Below, piece by piece: positions 1-8,938 of a DNA stretch of 36,044 nt. Source of the stretch: Staphylococcus simulans (GTDB taxonomy: Bacteria; Bacillota; Bacilli; Staphylococcales; Staphylococcaceae); the NCBI RefSeq assembly GCF_003043455.1, contig NZ_PZGG01000021.1, positions 1 through 36,044 on the forward strand, read 5' to 3'. The number at the start of each line of letters is the position of its first letter. Positions within the stretch are counted from its first letter, which is position 1. Made by a program: the position numbers and the translations under genes. The notes beneath the pieces are model-generated. The model worked only from the letters and a program-made list of their open reading frames with translations. It was not told the origin of the DNA and searched no databases.

Positions 1-63
1 ATATGTATAGATTGAAATGATCATAGGATGTTGATAATGTAAGAAATACATAAAATATAATCA

Positions 64-87
64 CTTGTACACAAGAGACCGTACAAG
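64..87. repeat. 24-bp dyad upstream of the phosphatase gene
   Basis: Perfect 7-bp arms CTTGTAC (64-70) and GTACAAG (81-87) lie around a 10-bp centre, about 155 bp before the first gene. No T-run follows, so a terminator is unlikely. It could be an operator or belong to the gene left of the window. The rest of 1-228 is AT-rich and I see nothing else firm in it. Confidence 0.4.
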
Positions 88-241
88 AATGTTAAAATTA
101 GATAACAAACAAACATTAAGTTGATAAAATTATATAAAATCATGTTATCATTACGTTAAATCTATTTGCTTAGTGTCTTAGTGAAGTTAAGTGAATTGAG
201 TAAACGACAGAGGATAACGATATTATAGGAGTGAACACAAC

Positions 242-829
242 GTGAAGCTTTATTTGATACGGCATGGAGAATCAACCGCAAACTATGATAATCATCATGG
301 AAATCAATACTTTACTGGACAATTAGATGTCTCTTTAACAAAAGAAGGGGTAAGTTCTGCCCAAGCATTAAGAACATATTTTGAAGGTATACATATAGAC
401 CATATCTATATTTCTGATTTAACACGCACGATTCAAACATATGAAAATGGTTTTGACAGTGCAATTCCACATACTTTCTCACCATTATTGAGAGAACGCT
501 CACTAGGAGAATTTGAAGGATACCCAAGAGAAACATTGCGTGACAATTCAGCTTACAGTCGTTATTTTGAAGATCCAAGATTCAACGACTTTCGAAACAG
601 TTTCACACAACGCGCACCTGGCGGTGAAAACTATTCAGATGTAATAGGAAGAATAGATGAATTCTTTAGAGATGTGTTAGATACTGAAGATGAAGTGGTT
701 GTGATTGTGGCTCATCAAATTTGGATACGTTGTTGTTTATATTATTTAGGTGTAATTACTGAAGACGAATTATTCAATAAACACATTGAGAATTGTGATC
801 CAATTCTTGTAGATACTGAAAACATATAA
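242..829 (+). CDS. histidine phosphatase family (phosphoglycerate-mutase-like) protein
   Basis: A 195-residue protein of the histidine phosphatase superfamily. The RHGE catalytic signature sits at residues 7-10 directly after a hydrophobic strand, an LRERSLGEFEG segment supplies the conserved acidic residue, and the second catalytic His is in the C-terminal VVVIVAHQ strand. Members use a phospho-histidine intermediate on sugar phosphates, nucleotides or phosphoproteins; the substrate cannot be read from the sequence. It starts with GTG, supported by an AGGAGTG ribosome site 7 nt upstream. No signal peptide or membrane segment is present, so it is cytoplasmic. It stands alone and converges on the M20 gene, sharing a hairpin terminator. 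It is not the housekeeping GpmA, as it is too short and lacks that motif set. Confidence 0.85.
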   Translation: MKLYLIRHGESTANYDNHHGNQYFTGQLDVSLTKEGVSSAQALRTYFEGIHIDHIYISDLTRTIQTYENGFDSAIPHTFSPLLRERSLGEFEGYPRETLRDNSAYSRYFEDPRFNDFRNSFTQRAPGGENYSDVIGRIDEFFRDVLDTEDEVVVIVAHQIWIRCCLYYLGVITEDELFNKHIENCDPILVDTENI

Positions 830-865
830 AAGCGGTTGAATCCCTTATTTTGGATTCAACCGCTT
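830..865. terminator. bidirectional terminator between phosphatase and M20 genes
   Basis: A 14-bp perfect stem (830-843 with 852-865) and an 8-nt loop lie between two convergent genes. On the minus strand the stem is followed by TTTTATA, giving a usable U-tract for the M20 gene. The plus-strand tail is weak. Confidence 0.8.
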
Positions 866-885
866 ACTACTTATCATAATAAATT

Positions 886-2052
886 TTATTTTAATTTATC
901 AATTGCTTGAGGTAATAACTCTTCAAATAAATCAATGAAGTTTAGATAAACATCTTTATAAACATATTCATCAATACGGTGTGCTTGGCTTGTTTCGCCA
1001 GGACCGAACATAATGAGTGGGAAGTCTTTTCCTTTATCAAGCATTAAGTCAGCCGCATCTGTGACACCTGGTGAAGCTTGTTTAGGGATAGATTCGCCTA
1101 AATATTTTTTACCGAGTGATTGTGCTAGGTCTACCACTGGATTATCACCAGTTGTGAAGACTGCAGAACGTGACATATACGTATCAATATCTAAATCACA
1201 ATCACTGTATTTCTCTTTAACATCTTTTGCGACTTGTTCGAATAAGTCTTGGTAACCATCATTGTCTGCTTCTGGAATTGTTCTGATATTAAATTCCGCA
1301 ACTGCACGATCAGGAATAGAGTTGACTTGTGTACCACTGTTAAAGATTGTCGCGTTTGCGACAGGTTCGCCTAACTCTTCATTTGTCGCAGTAATCTTAG
1401 CTTGCGCTTCATTAATACGATGCACAAAGTCTACTAATGGATTTAAGGCATTGTAGCCGAGTTGAGGCATAGAACTATGCACAGAGGAACCTTTTGATGT
1501 GACACGGATATCCATAGAACCTTTGTGGGCATAAATAATTTTATCTTGAGATGGTTCTGAAATAATTAATGCATCTACATCATCCATGTAGCCATCTTTA
1601 TAGAAGGCTCTAGCTCCGTCGCCTTCGATTTCTTCGCCTACTGTCGCAAGCAAACGAATTGTCCCTTCTTTTGGTAAGCCTTGATCGTGTAATTCAATTA
1701 AACTGATCACAAACGCAGCTAAACCAGATTTCATATCTGCTGCGCCACGACCGTGTAGACGACCTTCATCATCTTCCGTCAGTTTGAAAGGTGGTGTTTG
1801 CCAATCTTCTGGGTTACCTGGTGAAACGACATCCATATGACCAGATACTCCGATAACCGGACTGCCGCTACCAATTTCAGCTACAAGGTTTGCGCGTGTA
1901 TCTGTCAATTTAATAATTTTAGCGTCGATATTATGTTTTTTGAATAAATCTTGTAAATACTCTGCGACATCTAATTCATTATCGTTCACAGATTCAATAC
2001 CGACTAAATCTCTTAATATATGAACACGTTCATCTGAAGTTAATTTACCCAT
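886..2052 (-). CDS. M20 family ArgE/DapE-type deacylase
   Basis: A 388-residue two-zinc M20 metallopeptidase/deacylase. Metal-binding and catalytic residues are visible: GHMDVV (His72, Asp74), HGRGAADMKSG (bridging Asp106), GEEIEGDGA (Glu140/141) and a C-terminal His near 358. The central part (about 175-290) is the usual dimerisation lid. Family members hydrolyse N-acyl amino acids such as N-succinyl-diaminopimelate or N-acetyl-ornithine. Length and motifs fit the ArgE/DapE-like subgroup, but the acyl substrate is not readable, and no lysine or arginine genes adjoin it, so I give no symbol. It is monocistronic and cytoplasmic. Confidence 0.85.
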   Translation of the reverse strand: MGKLTSDERVHILRDLVGIESVNDNELDVAEYLQDLFKKHNIDAKIIKLTDTRANLVAEIGSGSPVIGVSGHMDVVSPGNPEDWQTPPFKLTEDDEGRLHGRGAADMKSGLAAFVISLIELHDQGLPKEGTIRLLATVGEEIEGDGARAFYKDGYMDDVDALIISEPSQDKIIYAHKGSMDIRVTSKGSSVHSSMPQLGYNALNPLVDFVHRINEAQAKITATNEELGEPVANATIFNSGTQVNSIPDRAVAEFNIRTIPEADNDGYQDLFEQVAKDVKEKYSDCDLDIDTYMSRSAVFTTGDNPVVDLAQSLGKKYLGESIPKQASPGVTDAADLMLDKGKDFPLIMFGPGETSQAHRIDEYVYKDVYLNFIDLFEELLPQAIDKLK

Positions 2053-2208
2053 ATCATCACTCCCTCATTATTTTTCCTACAATACAAGCGTAAAATACCA
2101 TATAGTAGTATTCAAACAATTCGCACTTTTGTGCATTAAAATAAAATAAGCATAACAAGAAGGTAGGCGGGAAATAATAAATGAGTCGAAGACATTGGAG
2201 GAATCGTA

Positions 2209-2649
2209 TTGGATAATAGAATTCAATATCAAAATGTGGCGAAAGAAAAGGTTAATATCCTTTATGAAATGGAAAAACAATTGAAAAAAGCGAGCATCGA
2301 TCATCACTTACAAGAGCTAGTGAAAATCCGTGCTTCTCAAATTAATGGCTGTGCTTTTTGTCTGGCAATGCATACGAGCGATGCACGTAAAATCGGTATA
2401 AGTGAAGAAGAAATCTTCTTATTGAACGCTTGGCATGATACGAATATTTATTCTGAGAAAACCAAATTAGCTTTAGAATTAACAGAAGCCATTACATTGA
2501 TTTCACAACACGGTGTATCTGATGAGTTATACCGACGCGTACGCGAAGTATACTCAGAAGAAGAATACACAGATTTAGTCTTTGTGATTAATCAAATCAA
2601 CTTCTGGAATAGACTCTCTATCTCCATGGGCAATGAACATAATGTTTAA
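2209..2649 (+). CDS. carboxymuconolactone decarboxylase / AhpD-like protein
   Basis: A 146-residue all-helical protein with the AhpD-type motif CxxCxxxH (Cys48, Cys51, His55) after a conserved KIRASQINGC segment. In AhpD relatives the cysteine pair carries peroxidase or disulfide-reductase activity. It starts with TTG at 2209, chosen because GGAGG lies 7 nt upstream (2197-2201) and no ATG in frame is better placed. It is transcribed divergently from the M20 gene and ends at a strong hairpin. A role in peroxide or alkylhydroperoxide defence is a family inference; it is separated from ahpCF by unrelated genes. Confidence 0.8.
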   Translation: MDNRIQYQNVAKEKVNILYEMEKQLKKASIDHHLQELVKIRASQINGCAFCLAMHTSDARKIGISEEEIFLLNAWHDTNIYSEKTKLALELTEAITLISQHGVSDELYRRVREVYSEEEYTDLVFVINQINFWNRLSISMGNEHNV

Positions 2650-2659
2650 TTTATATAAG

Positions 2660-2704
2660 AAAGCGCGCGAGCACTGTTTAATGAGTGGTCGCGCGCTTTT
2701 GTAT
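2660..2704. terminator. bidirectional GC-rich terminator
   Basis: A long stem with one mismatch (2660-2675 with 2684-2700) contains GCGCGC and is flanked by A- and T-runs on both sides. It lies between the convergent AhpD-like and lipoprotein genes. Confidence 0.85.
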
Positions 2705-2714
2705 ATTCAATTGA

Positions 2715-3338
2715 TTATTTATCAATCGCTTTAGTAGATAGATTATGTTTTTTCAAGAAAGCTTTGATTTTCTTTTGTTGTTTTAAATTCACATCGCCTG
2801 CGTAGTTTGTAGGAACATCTACAACATTGACTGTTTTCTGTGGACTATAACTCAACTCTTCTAATTGTTGATCCGCACGTGCAACTTTATAGTTAACGGC
2901 ACTGAAGTATTTATTGACACGTTCGATATCCTCTTTTTGATTAGCAGGAAAATTATTATTTTTTAAGAATGCTTCGAAATTCATTTGATTCTTCGTTGTG
3001 ATATTAGCTAAGTCACGTAAATCAGTATCTAATTGATCTGACACTTTTTGACGTCCATCATATTGTTGGTCCAGCTTATGTTGTAAGACGTATTTATTAT
3101 CGATAATATCGTTATTCGCATCTAAATAACGTTTTAAATACGTGCGCGTTTCTTGTTCAGTTAAATCTTTACCTTTTTCAGAGGATTTAAAGATTTCTAT
3201 TTTATGAATTGGTGTCGCATTTTTCGGCGCGTATTTCGCGTGGTGTTCTTGTTTTTCGTCTTTTTGTGCACAAGCTGTAAGCGTCACAGCTATTATTAAT
3301 GTGAAAGCGATGATTAATAGTTGTTTTAGTTTACTCAC
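2715..3338 (-). CDS. putative cell-surface lipoprotein
   Basis: A 207-residue protein with a lipoprotein signal: basic start (MSKLKQ), a hydrophobic stretch, and a lipobox LTAC with the lipidated Cys at residue 23. The mature part is Lys/Asp/Gln-rich, mainly helical and hydrophilic, so it should be tethered on the outer face of the membrane. It resembles small staphylococcal lipoproteins of unknown function; a NND-I-I-D segment near residue 75 recalls the so-called NDxxF-motif lipoproteins but is not a clean match. No enzymatic motif is visible. It sits about 60 bp after the PAP2 gene on the same strand, so co-transcription is possible. Confidence 0.7.
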   Translation of the reverse strand: MSKLKQLLIIAFTLIIAVTLTACAQKDEKQEHHAKYAPKNATPIHKIEIFKSSEKGKDLTEQETRTYLKRYLDANNDIIDNKYVLQHKLDQQYDGRQKVSDQLDTDLRDLANITTKNQMNFEAFLKNNNFPANQKEDIERVNKYFSAVNYKVARADQQLEELSYSPQKTVNVVDVPTNYAGDVNLKQQKKIKAFLKKHNLSTKAIDK

Positions 3339-3401
3339 TTTTGTTTCTCCTTCACTGTTCTATATGATTACTTTCATTATAGCTTAACATCCTAGTATGC
3401 G

Positions 3402-4025
3402 TTAAGTATCTCGTTGCCATGGAGATTCCAGTCTTGAAGTGAAAGGGACATCGAGTTGATATTTCGCAATGAAATGTTGCGCAACATGCAACATAAGATA
3501 GCCGAACAACACAGCACCTACTGTATCTGAAAAGTAATGTGCATGTACATAAATGCGTGAAACCATCATAATAAAAATCATCAAATACGCGATATAGTGC
3601 CAATAACGTTTACGCATTAACGTTAAGAAGACCACTGCCGCAACGACGATTGTTAATGTATGCAGACTTGGAAAACTGAATCCTGAAATATATTCTACAG
3701 GACGTGCGCGATGAATAAAGTACTTCAATCCAATCCCTAATAAAAGTGTCACAATGGCCCAAACCATGGTTATGAGCGAGAGCTTTTTATTCTTAAAGAA
3801 TAAAATGATTAAAATGACAGCCATAAAACCAACTAAGTGCCATGGTTGAAATAGGTTAGAGTAGACGATTAAGAAGCGGTCCATAAATGGAACTTGATGT
3901 AAGAGTCTGACGAAGTTATAAATAGGTTCGTCTATCACAAGGATGAAGTCCAATTTCACCAACAGCATTAAAATAATAAAAATAACGAGGGTAATGCCGA
4001 TATGTTTGGTATGTAGGACCTTCAT
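3402..4025 (-). CDS. PAP2-family membrane phosphatase
   Basis: A 207-residue integral membrane protein with about six hydrophobic helices and the complete lipid-phosphatase signature: KYFIHRARP (residues 101-109), FPSLH (118-122, Leu replacing the Gly of the usual PSGH) and SRIYVHAHYFSD (156-167, catalytic His163 with Asp167). Such enzymes dephosphorylate phosphatidic acid, phosphatidylglycerol phosphate or undecaprenyl pyrophosphate at the membrane surface. Which substrate applies is not visible. It lies upstream of the lipoprotein gene on the same strand. Confidence 0.85.
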   Translation of the reverse strand: MKVLHTKHIGITLVIFIILMLLVKLDFILVIDEPIYNFVRLLHQVPFMDRFLIVYSNLFQPWHLVGFMAVILIILFFKNKKLSLITMVWAIVTLLLGIGLKYFIHRARPVEYISGFSFPSLHTLTIVVAAVVFLTLMRKRYWHYIAYLMIFIMMVSRIYVHAHYFSDTVGAVLFGYLMLHVAQHFIAKYQLDVPFTSRLESPWQRDT

Positions 4026-4133
4026 AATAAAACCTAACTTTCTTTCTTGATTTAGATAAATTATAGCTTACTGTCTCATCTTTGCCATCCTACTTTGGAA
4101 TGAACTAAACCTAACGGTAGGTGACGGATTTGA

Positions 4134-4466
4134 CTATTCATGAGATTGAATATATTTTTCGACTTTTCGCAGTATAAAGAAGAGCAGTGCTAAATATACA
4201 CCGAGTTCGACTAAAATGAGCCAAGCGTGGCCAAATTTAATAAGTATAAATAAGTCGAGGACACTTAATGGAAGACTGACGTATAACAAACGTTTGAAAT
4301 ATCGTGCTTGAAGTGACTGATAATAGTGTTGCAGCTGCTTCCAATTGAGGTTTCCCGTAAACGTACGGGTTTGGTTCAAACCGATGAAAAGGTTGTTTGA
4401 ATTGACAGAAGAGCGAGAAGCTTGGCTGAGATGAACTATAGAAACCAGTAATAATAACATAGACAA
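4134..4466 (-). CDS. small predicted membrane protein of unknown function
   Basis: A 110-residue protein with an N-terminal hydrophobic stretch and two hydrophobic helices around residues 60-100, ending in a charged tail. I do not recognise the family. I start it at TTG 4466, where AGGAG (plus-strand CTCCT at 4474-4478) lies 7 nt upstream; an ATG at 4460 is the alternative. A shorter overlapping frame (4237-4470) uses the same ribosome site but has no membrane pattern, so I prefer this one. It may instead be two exposed helices rather than a true integral protein. Confidence 0.5.
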   Translation of the reverse strand: MSMLLLLVSIVHLSQASRSSVNSNNLFIGLNQTRTFTGNLNWKQLQHYYQSLQARYFKRLLYVSLPLSVLDLFILIKFGHAWLILVELGVYLALLFFILRKVEKYIQSHE

Positions 4467-4527
4467 CCAAAGCTCCTTTACTAAGCTATATTGTAGCGAA
4501 TTATATTAATTGTAACATGAATATGTA

Positions 4528-4581
4528 TAAAAAAAGACAGACAAAGATAGCTTTCTTAAAGAAATTTATCTTTGCCTGTCT
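4528..4581 (-). terminator. ahpCF terminator
   Basis: 15-bp stem (4535-4549 with 4567-4581) with one G.U pair. On the minus strand it is followed by seven Ts, making a strong intrinsic terminator 40 nt after the ahpF stop. Confidence 0.85.
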
Positions 4582-4618
4582 TGTTAGTTATCCGTCTTAA
4601 TCAAATGATAGGGAGAGA

Positions 4619-6142
4619 TTAGTTACGGATAATATAATCAAATGCGTTCAGTGCAGCATCTGCACCTGTACCCATTGCGATGATAATTTGTTTGAAGCGA
4701 TCGTCTGTTACGTCGCCTGCCGCGAATACACCCGGCATACTTGTTTCTTGTTTACGGTCTACGATAATTTCGCCATGGTCGTTTGTGTCAATTGCACCGT
4801 GCAACCATTCAGAGTTTGGTAATAGACCGATTTGGACGAAAATACCATCTACATCGATTTGATGTGTTTCGCCAGTTTTATTGTCTTCGTATTTAAGACC
4901 GGTAACGTGATCGTCACCAAGAACTTCTGAAGACTGTGCATTTTTTAAGATTGTCACGTTTGATAATTCACTCAAACGTTTTTGTAAAATCTCATCTGCA
5001 CGTAAGAAGTCTTTGTATTCAACAAGTGTCACGTGTTTTACAATACCTGCTAAGTCAATAGCAGCTTCAGCACCAGAGTTGCCGCCGCCGACAACCGCAA
5101 CATTTTTACCTTCGAATAAAGGTCCGTCACAGTGAGGGCAGTATGCCACACCTTTGTTGCGTAACTCGTCTTCACCTGGAATGTTCAAGTTTTTGAAACG
5201 TGCACCTGTCGCAATAATGACTGTCTTACTTTTTAGTTTGGCATCATTTTCTAAAGTAACAACGATGCCGTCTTCAGTTTTCTCAACGTTAGAAGCGCGG
5301 ATACCATCCATCACATCAATATCATATTCATTGATGTGTTGCTCTAAAGCAGATGAGAATTCTGGACCTGTTGTTTCTTTAATCGTGATAAAGTTTTCGA
5401 TACCTGCAGTTTCAGTTACTTGACCACCGATACGATCTGCCACGATACCTGTACGTAAACCTTTACGTGCAGTATAGATAGCAGCTGTACCACTTGCAGG
5501 GCCGCCACCGATGACTAATACATCGAATGGTTCTTTATCATTGAATTCAGCAGGGTCTGCTTGGCTGCCTAACATGCTTAAGATGTCAGAAATAGTCATG
5601 CGGCCGTTACCGAATTCTTCACCGTTTAAGAATACAGCAGGAACTGCCATAATATCTTCAGATTCTTCTCTGAAGACTGCGCCATCAATCATTGTATGCG
5701 TGATGTTAGGGTTTAACACACTCATCATGTTCAATGCTTGAACCACATCTGGACATTTTTGACAGCTTAAGCTGATAAATGTTTCGAAATGAAGTGGTCC
5801 TTCAAGCGCTTTGATTTGATCGATAACACTTTGTTCTTCTTTCGGAGGGCGTCCGCTGACTTGTAATAAAGCCAGTACGAGTGAGTTGAATTCATGACCT
5901 AATGGCACACCGGCAAATACTATGCCTGTGTGCGCATCAGGAGTATCTACACTGAAACTTGGTGTACGTTTCAGTGTATCCTCTTTAACAGTGATATGCG
6001 ATGACATATCAGCAATTTCATCTAATAGGTCTTTCAACTCTTTAGATTTGTCGCTGTCATCATAACTCGCTGTTAAAACCACGTCGCCTTCCATTAATTC
6101 AAGAAGTTGAGATAATTGTGATTTTAACTCTTTATTCAGCAT
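4619..6142 (-). CDS. ahpF: alkyl hydroperoxide reductase subunit F
   Basis: NADH-dependent flavoprotein that re-reduces AhpC. It is 507 residues long, the normal length. In order: N-terminal double thioredoxin fold (1-195) with redox CQKC (Cys127/Cys130), FAD-binding GGGPASG (around 211-217), the thioredoxin-reductase-type CPHC (Cys335/Cys338), and an NAD-binding VVGGGNSG motif (about 351-358). Electrons pass from NADH through FAD and the two cysteine pairs to AhpC. It begins 16 bp after the ahpC stop and ends at a strong terminator, so the two form one operon that should be peroxide-inducible through the PerR-type box upstream of ahpC. Confidence 0.97.
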   Translation of the reverse strand: MLNKELKSQLSQLLELMEGDVVLTASYDDSDKSKELKDLLDEIADMSSHITVKEDTLKRTPSFSVDTPDAHTGIVFAGVPLGHEFNSLVLALLQVSGRPPKEEQSVIDQIKALEGPLHFETFISLSCQKCPDVVQALNMMSVLNPNITHTMIDGAVFREESEDIMAVPAVFLNGEEFGNGRMTISDILSMLGSQADPAEFNDKEPFDVLVIGGGPASGTAAIYTARKGLRTGIVADRIGGQVTETAGIENFITIKETTGPEFSSALEQHINEYDIDVMDGIRASNVEKTEDGIVVTLENDAKLKSKTVIIATGARFKNLNIPGEDELRNKGVAYCPHCDGPLFEGKNVAVVGGGNSGAEAAIDLAGIVKHVTLVEYKDFLRADEILQKRLSELSNVTILKNAQSSEVLGDDHVTGLKYEDNKTGETHQIDVDGIFVQIGLLPNSEWLHGAIDTNDHGEIIVDRKQETSMPGVFAAGDVTDDRFKQIIIAMGTGADAALNAFDYIIRN

Positions 6143-6158
6143 TTATATGAATGCCTCC

Positions 6159-6728
6159 TTAAATTTTACCTACTAAGTCAAGGCCTGGTTCTAAAGTTTC
6201 GCCGCCTTCTTCCCATTTAGCTGGGCAAACTTCACCTGGATGTTGACGTACATATTGAGCAGCTTTAATTTTGTGAACTAAAGTGCTTGCGTCACGGCCG
6301 ATACCGTCTGCGTTAATTTCTGCAGCTTGTACTACGCCATCAGGGTCAACGATGAAAGTACCACGTTGAGCTAAGCCTTTTTCTTCATCTAATACATCAA
6401 AGTTACGAGTGATTGTTTGTGATGGGTCACCAATCATTGTGTATTGTAATTTGCTGATAGCATCTGAATGGTCATGCCAAGCTTTGTGTACGAAATGAGT
6501 ATCTGTTGAGATTGAGTACACATTAACGCCTAATTTTTGTAATTCATCATATTGGTTTTGAACGTCTTCTAATTCAGTTGGACAAACGAATGAGAAGTCT
6601 GCTGGGTAGAATACTAAAACGTTCCAAGAACCTTGTAATGTTTCTTCTGAAACTTCGATGAATTCATCTTTTTTAGGATCATAAGCATCTGCTGTGAATG
6701 GTAAAATTTCTTTGTTAATTAATGACAT
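6159..6728 (-). CDS. ahpC: alkyl hydroperoxide reductase subunit C (2-Cys peroxiredoxin)
   Basis: Cytoplasmic peroxiredoxin that reduces H2O2, organic peroxides and peroxynitrite. It has 189 residues with peroxidatic Cys49 in DFSFVCP and resolving Cys168 in GEVCP. I start at ATG 6728 ([11 protein letters not shown]), the usual AhpC start. An in-frame ATG three codons upstream (6737) directly abuts the AGGAGG ribosome site (6738-6743), so it cannot be used, while 6728 has a 9-nt spacing. It is the first gene of ahpCF. The leader carries a sigma-A promoter and a PerR-type box. Confidence 0.98.
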   Translation of the reverse strand: MSLINKEILPFTADAYDPKKDEFIEVSEETLQGSWNVLVFYPADFSFVCPTELEDVQNQYDELQKLGVNVYSISTDTHFVHKAWHDHSDAISKLQYTMIGDPSQTITRNFDVLDEEKGLAQRGTFIVDPDGVVQAAEINADGIGRDASTLVHKIKAAQYVRQHPGEVCPAKWEEGGETLEPGLDLVGKI

Positions 6729-6808
6729 AAAATACATCCTCCTAGAAATTAAATAGTTTTTTTGATTAGAAAGCTAATCAGGATAGCTAAATTATCCTAA
6801 TTATTTAT

Positions 6809-6823
6809 TTATAATAATTCTAA
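6809..6823. promoter_or_regulatory. PerR-type operator of ahpCF
   Basis: On the minus strand this 15-mer reads TTAGAATTATTATAA, matching the PerR consensus TTATAATTATTATAA at 14 of 15 positions. It lies just downstream of the ahpC -10 element, a normal place for repression. PerR control of ahpCF is established in Bacillus and staphylococci. Confidence 0.85.
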
Positions 6824-6837
6824 TCTCCTTGATTCCT

Positions 6838-6866
6838 ATTATCACATTATCGTCAGAAATAGTCAA
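6838..6866 (-). promoter_or_regulatory. ahpC sigma-A promoter
   Basis: The minus strand has TTGACT (6861-6866), a 17-bp spacer and GATAAT (6838-6843). The PerR-type box begins about 15 bp downstream. The leader also holds two short dyads (GATTAG/CTAATC at 6764-6779; AGGATA/TATCCT at 6780-6798). Between this promoter and 7060 I see only AT-rich DNA. Confidence 0.8.
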
Positions 6867-7061
6867 TACTCGTGATTGCTTAAGCTAAATAATGCGTAAA
6901 ACACTGTAAATACTAGTGTATTAGAAATATTAACGACTTTTAGAATGTGTGTAAAGCAAAGAAATTCATAGGAAATTAACAATTATTTCTCAATATCAAT
7001 TAGAGATTAATTTTCTCAATAAAGATGACTGATTATTAATCGCAATCTCTACAATAACGTT

Positions 7062-7101
7062 ATACCCCGTTTCTGTCTCTATAACAACAGAAAGGGGGTA
7101 T
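7062..7101 (-). terminator. hairpin after the FAH-fold gene
   Basis: Arms at 7062-7076 and 7087-7101 pair almost perfectly (ATACCCC ... GGGGGTAT). The stem is strong but no long T-run follows on the minus strand, so it may end transcription imperfectly or protect the 3' end. Confidence 0.55.
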
Positions 7102-7110
7102 TGTAATTAA

Positions 7111-7887
7111 TTATTCAAATGTGACTTCGATTGAACCTGGATAACTATATTCTGCACGATACGTTCCTTTTTCAGCTGGGACAGGTGGAACAAATGTGCC
7201 AGATGAAACAATTTGGCCTTTAAGCAATTGTTTATCTTGTGATGCAAGTTTTTTAACTAACCATTTCAATGCTTCAATTGGGTTGCCTAATACATCTGAA
7301 GAAACGCCAGTCGCAATTTCTTCATTATCTTTTGTTAATTTTAAAGTGATGTTTTCAAAGTCTTCATATGAAACTCGATCAGCAGCTTCACCTAATGCGA
7401 CTAAACCTGAAGCAGTGTTATCAGAAATTAAGTCGCCTAAAGTAAAGTTAGGGAACCAATCTTTGTAACGCGCATCTGGTATTTCAATGCCTGGCGCTAC
7501 TTTAACGCTGTTTAAGATATCTTCGTCTGAGGCATCAGGACTGATATCATTTAATATCACGAACACAAGTTCAGGTTCGATAAGCGGTGCGAATAATTTT
7601 GATAATTGAACCGTATCACCTGATTTCACAACTTTATCAGATAAAATTGTTCCATAAGCCGGCTCATCTGTATTCGCATAGGCTTGCGTTTCTGCACTGG
7701 TCATACTTACTTTGTAACCTGCGATTTCACTGTTGTTTACTTGTTTTAATTCATCGATTAAAGCATCTTGGATTTGATAAGCTACCGATTCACTGATGCC
7801 GTATTTTTCTGAAACGAAGTCAATCGGTTCATGATTTTGTTGTGCTTTAAACAATGCATTTACAATTTCTTTTTTGTATTGGACCAT
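7111..7887 (-). CDS. 2-keto-4-pentenoate hydratase / fumarylacetoacetate-hydrolase-fold protein
   Basis: A 258-residue protein of the MhpD/FAH superfamily. The family core is visible: IEPELVFVI (about 105-113), the metal-site region VAPGIEIPDARY and a C-terminal GTFVPPVPAEKGTYRAEYS segment. Relatives hydrate 2-hydroxypentadienoate or decarboxylate related keto acids in aromatic meta-cleavage pathways. No other catabolic genes adjoin it; its neighbours are ahpCF and nfrA, which suggests a stress or detoxification role, but that is inference. It is divergent from nfrA, with its own sigma-A promoter overlapped by a PerR-like sequence. Confidence 0.8.
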   Translation of the reverse strand: MVQYKKEIVNALFKAQQNHEPIDFVSEKYGISESVAYQIQDALIDELKQVNNSEIAGYKVSMTSAETQAYANTDEPAYGTILSDKVVKSGDTVQLSKLFAPLIEPELVFVILNDISPDASDEDILNSVKVAPGIEIPDARYKDWFPNFTLGDLISDNTASGLVALGEAADRVSYEDFENITLKLTKDNEEIATGVSSDVLGNPIEALKWLVKKLASQDKQLLKGQIVSSGTFVPPVPAEKGTYRAEYSYPGSIEVTFE

Positions 7888-7911
7888 AGGTATCTCCCCT
7901 TATTCTGAATA

Positions 7912-7951
7912 TTACTATTATTAGAATAACTTTTATCGCCGTAACTTTCAA
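7912..7951 (-). promoter_or_regulatory. promoter of the FAH-fold gene with overlapping PerR-like box
   Basis: The minus strand has TTGAAA (7946-7951), 17 bp, TATTCT (7923-7928). The sequence at 7912-7926 (TTACTATTATTAGAA on the plus strand) matches the PerR consensus at 12 of 15 positions and overlaps the -10. The promoter is fairly convincing; the operator is suggestive. Confidence 0.55.
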
Positions 7952-8031
7952 AGCATTAAATTTTTATGACTTATGAAAAGAGGGTAAAATAAGAGTGCTA
8001 AAATCATTTGAAAGGTAGGAATGAAAATTCT

Positions 8032-8787
8032 ATGTCAGATGTAATTGATCAAATTATGATGAAACACCACTCTGTAAGAAAATTTAAAGATGAACCTTTA
8101 AGTAAGGACACAGTTAAAAAATTAGTGGAAGCAGGCCAAAGAGCTTCTACATCAAGCTACTTACAAACATATTCTATTATCGGTATTACAGACCCGGAAA
8201 TTAAAAAAGCGTTAAGAGAAATTTCAGGTCAAGCTTATGTAGAAGAAAGTGGCTATTTATTTGTCTTTGTGATGGACTATCACCGTCAAGACTTAATCAA
8301 CAATGAAGTTGAGCCAAACTTACAAAGTTCATTTGAATCTGCAGAAGGTTTACTTGTCGGAGCAATTGATGTTGCGTTAGTCGCACAAAATATTTCAATT
8401 GCGGCAGAAAGCTTAGGTTTAGGTATGGTTTATTTAGGTTCATTACGTAATGACGTTGCTCGCGTAAAAGAACTATTGAACTTACCTGAATATACATTCC
8501 CATTATTCGGAATGGCGCTAGGTGTACCTGCAGATGATGAAAACGGTTCGCCAAAACCACGTTTACCATTTGAAGCTGTCTTCCATGAAAATGGATACAA
8601 CCAAAACGATGACGAAGAACTTGGTTATATTAAAGACTATGACAAAGAAGTCAGCGCATACTACGACAAACGTACAAATGGAGAACATAAAGAAACTTGG
8701 TCAGAACAAATCACACAATTCTTAACAATGAAAGAACGTGCAGACATGTTAGACGAACTGCATAAGTCAGGTTTCATTAAAAAATAA
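8032..8787 (+). CDS. nfrA: NADPH-dependent FMN oxidoreductase (NfrA/NfsA nitroreductase family)
   Basis: A 251-residue flavin reductase/nitroreductase. The N-terminal KHHSVRKFKDEPLS and TSSYLQTYS segments are the FMN-binding signature, and LGMVYLGSLRND and FGMALGVPADDE are typical of the NfsA-FRP group. It follows closely the S. aureus NfrA I remember, which reduces nitro compounds, FMN and disulfides and is stress-induced. I start at ATG 8032, behind GGTAGG; reading eight codons further up to a TTG would consume that ribosome site. It lies between ahpCF and tcyP, the same order as in S. aureus. Confidence 0.9.
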   Translation: MSDVIDQIMMKHHSVRKFKDEPLSKDTVKKLVEAGQRASTSSYLQTYSIIGITDPEIKKALREISGQAYVEESGYLFVFVMDYHRQDLINNEVEPNLQSSFESAEGLLVGAIDVALVAQNISIAAESLGLGMVYLGSLRNDVARVKELLNLPEYTFPLFGMALGVPADDENGSPKPRLPFEAVFHENGYNQNDDEELGYIKDYDKEVSAYYDKRTNGEHKETWSEQITQFLTMKERADMLDELHKSGFIKK

Positions 8788-8829
8788 GTGTTATTTCTTC
8801 AGATGCTTGATTAAAAAGTAGAGAAAATG

Positions 8830-8884
8830 AAAATCAGCCCTATCACGCTCACTTTAGTTGTGAACGCGAGAGGGCTGATTTTTT
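8830..8884. terminator. bidirectional terminator between nfrA and tcyP
   Basis: AAAATCAGCCCT (8830-8841) pairs with AGGGCTGATTTT (8871-8882), with A- and T-runs at both edges. The genes converge here. Confidence 0.85.
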
Positions 8885-8938
8885 AATATAAAGCCTAATA
8901 TTTAACTCGTACTTATAAGGAGTCAGCCTTCTTATCTC

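Noticed and set aside
3352-3603. 83-residue Cys-rich frame within the PAP2 gene
   Set aside because: It overlaps the PAP2 active-site region in another phase and has no ribosome site.
4237-4470. Alternative 77-residue frame opposite in phase to the small membrane protein
   Set aside because: It shares the ribosome site but has no membrane or family pattern, while the 110-residue frame has clear hydrophobic helices.
6735-6737. Upstream ATG for ahpC
   Set aside because: It touches the AGGAGG directly and adds three residues not found in AhpC proteins.
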